Assembly (NCBI GenBank): GCA_024638655.1
Contig: JAHEJW010000022.1
Span: forward strand, 1 to 35,518
DNA: 35,518 nt
Reading direction: 5' to 3'
From: a bacterium
GTDB lineage: Bacteria > Actinomycetota > Acidimicrobiia > Spongiisociales > ZC4RG35
Shown: positions 32,651 to 35,518 of the stretch, in pieces
Numbering within the stretch: the first letter of the stretch is position 1
Layout: each line of letters opens with the position of its first letter
Translations under genes and position numbers: made by a program
The notes under the pieces: model-generated
Databases searched by the model: none
What the model was told of the DNA's origin: nothing
Seen by the model: the letters and a program-made list of their open reading frames with translations, nothing else

Positions 32651-33570
32651 GCCGGCTCATCTTCCTGATGAAAGAGGCGATGATAAGCCTCCGGCGCAAC
32701 CTGCTGATCGTGGCCGGCGCCGTGCTGGCCGTGTTCATCTCACTGAGTCTGGCCTTCGGTGCTCTGGTGGTGAACGAGATCCTGAGGGTGAACACGCTCG
32801 CATGGCAAGAGGGCGTGCATGTGATCGCCTTTCTCTGGGATGAGGGTGAGAACGGAGTGCCCGTCGACGCCCACTTCAGTCTCCTCTCGAGTGTCGAGGG
32901 CTGGGAGGAAGTGCGGGAAGCCCGTTACGTCAACAAGTCGGAGGCCTGGCTCGAGTATCAGGAGCTGTTTGCCGGACAGGAGGAGCTGCTCGACATCGAT
33001 CCGACGATTCTCCCTGCATCGATCCGGATCGAGCTCGAGGACATCGACTTCCACAGCTCGGTGAGATTCCGGTTGGAGCAGCAGCAGCAGACCGTTCGAG
33101 AGGTCCGTACCGCGGCCGAGTCGATCGAGCAACTGCAGAACCTGTCCAATTTCCTCAACATATTCGGTCTGGGCATGGCGATCGTGCTCGGGTTGGCGGC
33201 GGTAGTGCTCATCGCCAACACGATCAGGCTGGCCATCTACTCTCGGCGGGACGAGGTGTCGATCATGAAGCTCGTCGGCGCTTCGAATTGGTTCATCAGG
33301 GTCCCTTTTCTCATGGAGGGGTTGATCGAAGGGCTCGTAGGAGCGGCTCTCGCGGTCTTCTTCGTGTGGCTCGGGTCGACCAACCTGGCGCGAGCGGGTG
33401 AAGGGTTCTCTCTCATTCGTCTCGAAGTCGCACGCGAGTGGTTCTTCCAATGGGGCCTGCTGTTTCTGATCTTCGGGGCTGTGGCAGGCATCATCGGTTC
33501 GATGCTGGGACTGAGCCGCTATCTGCGGGATGCAGATGGAACCGGAGCGGACATCCCGACCGGCTTCTGA
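32647..33570 (+). CDS. ftsX: Cell division permease-like protein FtsX
   Basis: A 307-residue membrane protein with one helix near the N-terminus (about 17-40), an extracellular domain of some 130 residues, and three further helices in the C-terminal half (starting LSNFLNIFGLGMAIVLGLAAV). SRRDEVSIMKLVGASNWFIRVPFL is the conserved coupling-loop segment of FtsX permeases, which lies between the helices and contacts FtsE. The extracellular domain activates a cell-wall hydrolase in related bacteria; no such hydrolase is in this window. The GTG start overlaps the ftsE stop (GTGA). smpB begins 6 bp after the stop. Confidence 0.95.
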   Translation: MSRLIFLMKEAMISLRRNLLIVAGAVLAVFISLSLAFGALVVNEILRVNTLAWQEGVHVIAFLWDEGENGVPVDAHFSLLSSVEGWEEVREARYVNKSEAWLEYQELFAGQEELLDIDPTILPASIRIELEDIDFHSSVRFRLEQQQQTVREVRTAAESIEQLQNLSNFLNIFGLGMAIVLGLAAVVLIANTIRLAIYSRRDEVSIMKLVGASNWFIRVPFLMEGLIEGLVGAALAVFFVWLGSTNLARAGEGFSLIRLEVAREWFFQWGLLFLIFGAVAGIIGSMLGLSRYLRDADGTGADIPTGF

Positions 33571-33576
33571 CCTAGC

Positions 33577-34038
33577 GTGGCTGCGCAGAACATCAGAGTC
33601 GTCGCGTCCAATCGCCGCGCCCGTCGGAATTACACGATCCTCGACACCTACGAGGCCGGGCTCGTGCTTCTCGGATCCGAGGTCAAGTCGCTACGCGAAG
33701 GCAAGATGGAGTTGAAGGACTCATATGCCCATGTGCAGCGTGGCGAGGCATGGCTGGTGGGGGCGCACATTGCCCCTTACGGTTTCGCCAGGGAAGGTGG
33801 CCACGATCCGGAGCGGGAGAGGAAGCTGCTTCTCCACAGAGGCGAAATCGACCGTATCGCCGGCACCCTCGCCGAAAAGGGCCTGACTCTGGTGCCTCTT
33901 CAGGTCTATTTCAAAGACGGAAAGGCCAAGGTGGAACTGGGTCTGGCGAGAGGTAAGGACACCGTCGACAAACGCCGCACACTCCGAGACCGGGAGCATC
34001 AACGGGAGATCGAAAGGGCCACCCGACGCCGATCCTGA
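33577..34038 (+). CDS. smpB: tmRNA-binding protein SmpB
   Basis: A 153-residue protein that delivers tmRNA to stalled ribosomes and mimics the missing codon-anticodon pair. The NRRARRNYTILDTYEAGL start, GSEVKSLREGKMELKDSYA, the HIAPY stretch and the basic tail after LARGKDTVDKRRTLRDRE (residues about 125-153) are characteristic; that tail enters the mRNA channel. The start is GTG 33577. It lies 111 bp upstream of its RNA partner ssrA, in a conserved pair. Confidence 0.96.
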   Translation: MAAQNIRVVASNRRARRNYTILDTYEAGLVLLGSEVKSLREGKMELKDSYAHVQRGEAWLVGAHIAPYGFAREGGHDPERERKLLLHRGEIDRIAGTLAEKGLTLVPLQVYFKDGKAKVELGLARGKDTVDKRRTLRDREHQREIERATRRRS

Positions 34039-34097
34039 AGCCGGGGCAACTTGAGATGGTGCGACTCGTCGAATGTGGATGAATTCCCCAGGTTGGA

Positions 34098-34126
34098 TTG
34101 TTGTATGGGTGGCCGGCGGGTACCTT
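34098..34126 (+). promoter_or_regulatory. Putative promoter of ssrA
   Basis: TTGTTG (34098-34103), a 17-bp spacer and TACCTT (34121-34126) fit the housekeeping pattern TTGNNN / TANNNT. Transcription would start near 34133, about 17 bases before the mature 5' end of tmRNA, in keeping with a precursor trimmed by RNase P. Confidence 0.5.
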
Positions 34127-34149
34127 GGTGCTTGAAGCACCCGCACTTT

Positions 34150-34497
34150 GGGGGTGAAACGGTTTCGACGTTGAGTGTTGAGGCGTTGGAAGCGAGCCGG
34201 GGTCTCCGGGGCCCCGTTATCAAACCGGAACAAACAATAAGTGCCGAAGACAACTTCGCACTGGCTGCCTAATTAAGTAGCCCGTCCGCCTGGTCGACTC
34301 CCGCTCGGTCAGGATCGGGCGCCGTTATGCGGGATGCTCTGTCCGAGTTTCCGGGATCGGGCAGCTAAGCACAACTCCGGATAGACGCAGGGAAACTCGT
34401 CGTCAGAGTTCCTGTGCTCGAAGCTCGCTGACGACTGCGCTCGGAGATGCCGGCGCCGACGGCTTAGCGGACCGGGGTTCGACTCCCCGCACCTCCA
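34150..34497 (+). ncRNA. ssrA: Transfer-messenger RNA (tmRNA)
   Basis: The 5' end GGGGGTGAAACGGTTTCGAC is the standard tmRNA beginning. Its first seven bases pair with CACCTCC at 34490-34496 to make the acceptor stem (one G-U), and the T arm with GGGGTTCGACTCCCC precedes that. The RNA is about 348 nt in one piece; the final CCA is not encoded (the next bases are CGA) and would be added. The mRNA-like part encodes the tag at 34243-34272. It rescues stalled ribosomes with SmpB, whose gene is just upstream. Confidence 0.95.
34243..34272 (+). other. tmRNA proteolysis-tag reading frame
   Basis: Resume codon GCC (34243) opens a frame reading AEDNFALAA and ends at TAA 34270. With the Ala charged on the tmRNA the full tag is A-AEDNFALAA. 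The ALAA end is the usual ClpXP/ClpAP signal. The sequence just before the resume codon (TAAGT) resembles the TAGTC that sets the frame in E. coli. Confidence 0.85.
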
Positions 34498-34500
34498 CGA

Positions 34501-34527
34501 ATGCGCCTGCCGAAATGGCAGGCGCAT
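34501..34527 (+). terminator. Hairpin terminator after ssrA
   Basis: ATGCGCCTGCC (34501-34511) pairs perfectly with GGCAGGCGCAT (34517-34527) around a 5-base loop, starting four bases after the mature 3' end of tmRNA. The following bases are only weakly T-rich (CGGTGTTGT). It also shows that the in-frame ATG at 34515, inside the loop, is unlikely to be the start of the next gene. Confidence 0.75.
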
Positions 34528-34556
34528 CGGTGTTGTCAGAACAAACTCCACCAGCC

Positions 34557-35483
34557 ATGCAGTACGCACCATTACCAACAGAAGACCAACTCCAACGCGT
34601 TCGTGAGGTAATCGGCGCGGGCTCCCTGGTGCACACCCGGCGGATCGAAGCCGGCCTTGGCTGCACCATGGATGTTCTCTCGGAGGGCTCGAATCGTCTG
34701 GTGCTGCGGCGATACGGCCCCTGGTACGACGAGAGGGATGAGGATGCGGCGGCGCGTGAGACGCGAGCGCTGGAGCTTCTGCAGAGAAACAACATCCCAG
34801 CGCCCGCCCCTATCTGGGTCGACACCGACGGCGTATTCGAGGAGCAGGCAATCGTGACCTCATACGTCAATGGATCTCCCGACCTCACTCCTTCGAACCC
34901 GTTCGATTGGGCGGACCAGATGGCGAGCACGCTCGCCCGGATTCACGACATCAGACTCGATGAAACCGATCGTGAGTACTTCCCACCCTCGGCTGGAGAA
35001 GACGAAAGGCGAGTCCTCGAAGACCTCGAGCAAGTGCTCGAGCATCCTCTCGGTGAGGATCTGCTGCGGCACAGACTGATACTCGACGATCGAAGGGTGG
35101 AGGCCAGCCATGTGTTCAGCCACACCGATTACTGGCCGGGCAACACTCTCTGGAACGATGGCCGACTGGCCGCAGTGGTCGATTGGGAGACACCGGCCAC
35201 GAACGAGCGGGCGATGGACGTGGCTTATTGCTCGATCGACATCCGCTATCAAGGCATGGACAAGGTCGCAGACCGGTTCGTCACCACATACGTCGACAGC
35301 TCAGGCGACACCCTTCCCAACCTCGACTACTGGGAGGCTGTGGCACTCTGTCGGCCGCTCCCCGACATCGCCCGGTGGGTTCCCGCGTGGGAGAAGCTTG
35401 GGTTCGATGTCAAGGCAGAACAGCTTCGAAAGATCCACTCATCGCTCATCGAGCGATCGTTGGCACTCACCCTCCGGAAATAG
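34557..35483 (+). CDS. Phosphotransferase of the aminoglycoside phosphotransferase (APH/choline kinase) fold
   Basis: A 308-residue kinase-like protein. The catalytic loop HTDYWPGN (189-196) holds Asp191 and Asn196, and VVDWE (207-211) supplies the metal-binding Asp209; the N-lobe has RLVLRRY (47-53) with a likely ATP-contacting Lys replaced by Arg. The fold phosphorylates small hydroxyl or amino compounds (aminoglycosides, choline, homoserine, sugars), and the substrate cannot be read here. The start is set at ATG 34557 because the upstream in-frame ATG lies in the ssrA terminator loop; no strong ribosome binding site was seen. It is not part of the ssrA transcript and nothing nearby hints at a drug-resistance role. 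The last 35 bases of the window after it hold no feature. Confidence 0.82.
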   Translation: MQYAPLPTEDQLQRVREVIGAGSLVHTRRIEAGLGCTMDVLSEGSNRLVLRRYGPWYDERDEDAAARETRALELLQRNNIPAPAPIWVDTDGVFEEQAIVTSYVNGSPDLTPSNPFDWADQMASTLARIHDIRLDETDREYFPPSAGEDERRVLEDLEQVLEHPLGEDLLRHRLILDDRRVEASHVFSHTDYWPGNTLWNDGRLAAVVDWETPATNERAMDVAYCSIDIRYQGMDKVADRFVTTYVDSSGDTLPNLDYWEAVALCRPLPDIARWVPAWEKLGFDVKAEQLRKIHSSLIERSLALTLRK

Positions 35484-35518
35484 ACAGATCGAAAGGGGCC
35501 ACGTAACGAGCGTTGGAG

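Noticed and set aside
34051-34272. 73-codon frame ending in AEDNFALAA
   Set aside because: Only the last nine codons are translated, as the tmRNA tag; the rest is ssrA leader and structural RNA.
34515-34556. Upstream start of the APH-fold kinase
   Set aside because: This ATG lies in the loop and arm of the ssrA terminator hairpin; ATG 34557 gives a more sensible start.

Overview
The window is a gene-dense, high-GC segment of a bacterial chromosome, most likely from a monoderm Actinomycetota. Several gene neighbourhoods point that way. These are birA with a biotin carboxylase/BCCP fusion and a carboxyltransferase, the F420 genes cofD-cofE, a DUF3499 protein, manB with a Trm112-like protein and a PGI/PMI-type SIS protein, sahH, a comF-like gene and secA. 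From memory, much of this set lies in the same broad part of the Mycobacterium tuberculosis chromosome (about Rv3240c to Rv3285). The whiB2 and mtrAB genes expected there are absent from this window. I favour a deep-branching, possibly marine or salt-exposed lineage such as an Acidimicrobiia-like group, but this is inference.

Region 1 (1-5400) is the unusual part. After the tail of a dihydrolipoamide dehydrogenase comes a secreted/membrane protein that joins a ProX/OpuAC glycine-betaine-binding domain to a GluR0-like ionotropic receptor: a split ligand-binding domain around a two-helix pore with a TVGYGD potassium filter. Convergent to it are a stand-alone ProX-like lipoprotein, closely related to the fused domain, and a BCCT betaine/choline transporter that overlap by 4 bp. 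Together they look like a compatible-solute sensing, uptake and K+-release module.

Region 2 (5600-9600) is biotin-dependent acyl-CoA carboxylation: accB-type beta subunit, accA-type alpha subunit, and a divergent birA that would biotinylate the alpha subunit. Region 3 (9590-14630) has UDP-glucose dehydrogenase and an LCP ligase (envelope polysaccharide), a dienelactone-hydrolase-like protein with Asp at the nucleophile elbow, and cofE/cofD for coenzyme F420.

Region 4 (14690-25500) is envelope glycosylation. It holds a large GT2 membrane protein, a secreted DUF5719-like protein, a membrane thioredoxin-like protein, three small Cys-rich proteins (one of 58 aa), a GT-C-like membrane protein, a DPM-synthase-like GT2, phosphomannomutase, a Trm112-like protein and PGI/PMI. 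Region 5 (25499-35518) is housekeeping: sahH, comF, an orphan NarL-type regulator, secA, prfB, ftsE, ftsX, smpB, tmRNA (ssrA) and an aminoglycoside-phosphotransferase-fold kinase. No mobile elements, CRISPR arrays, tRNAs or rRNAs were seen.
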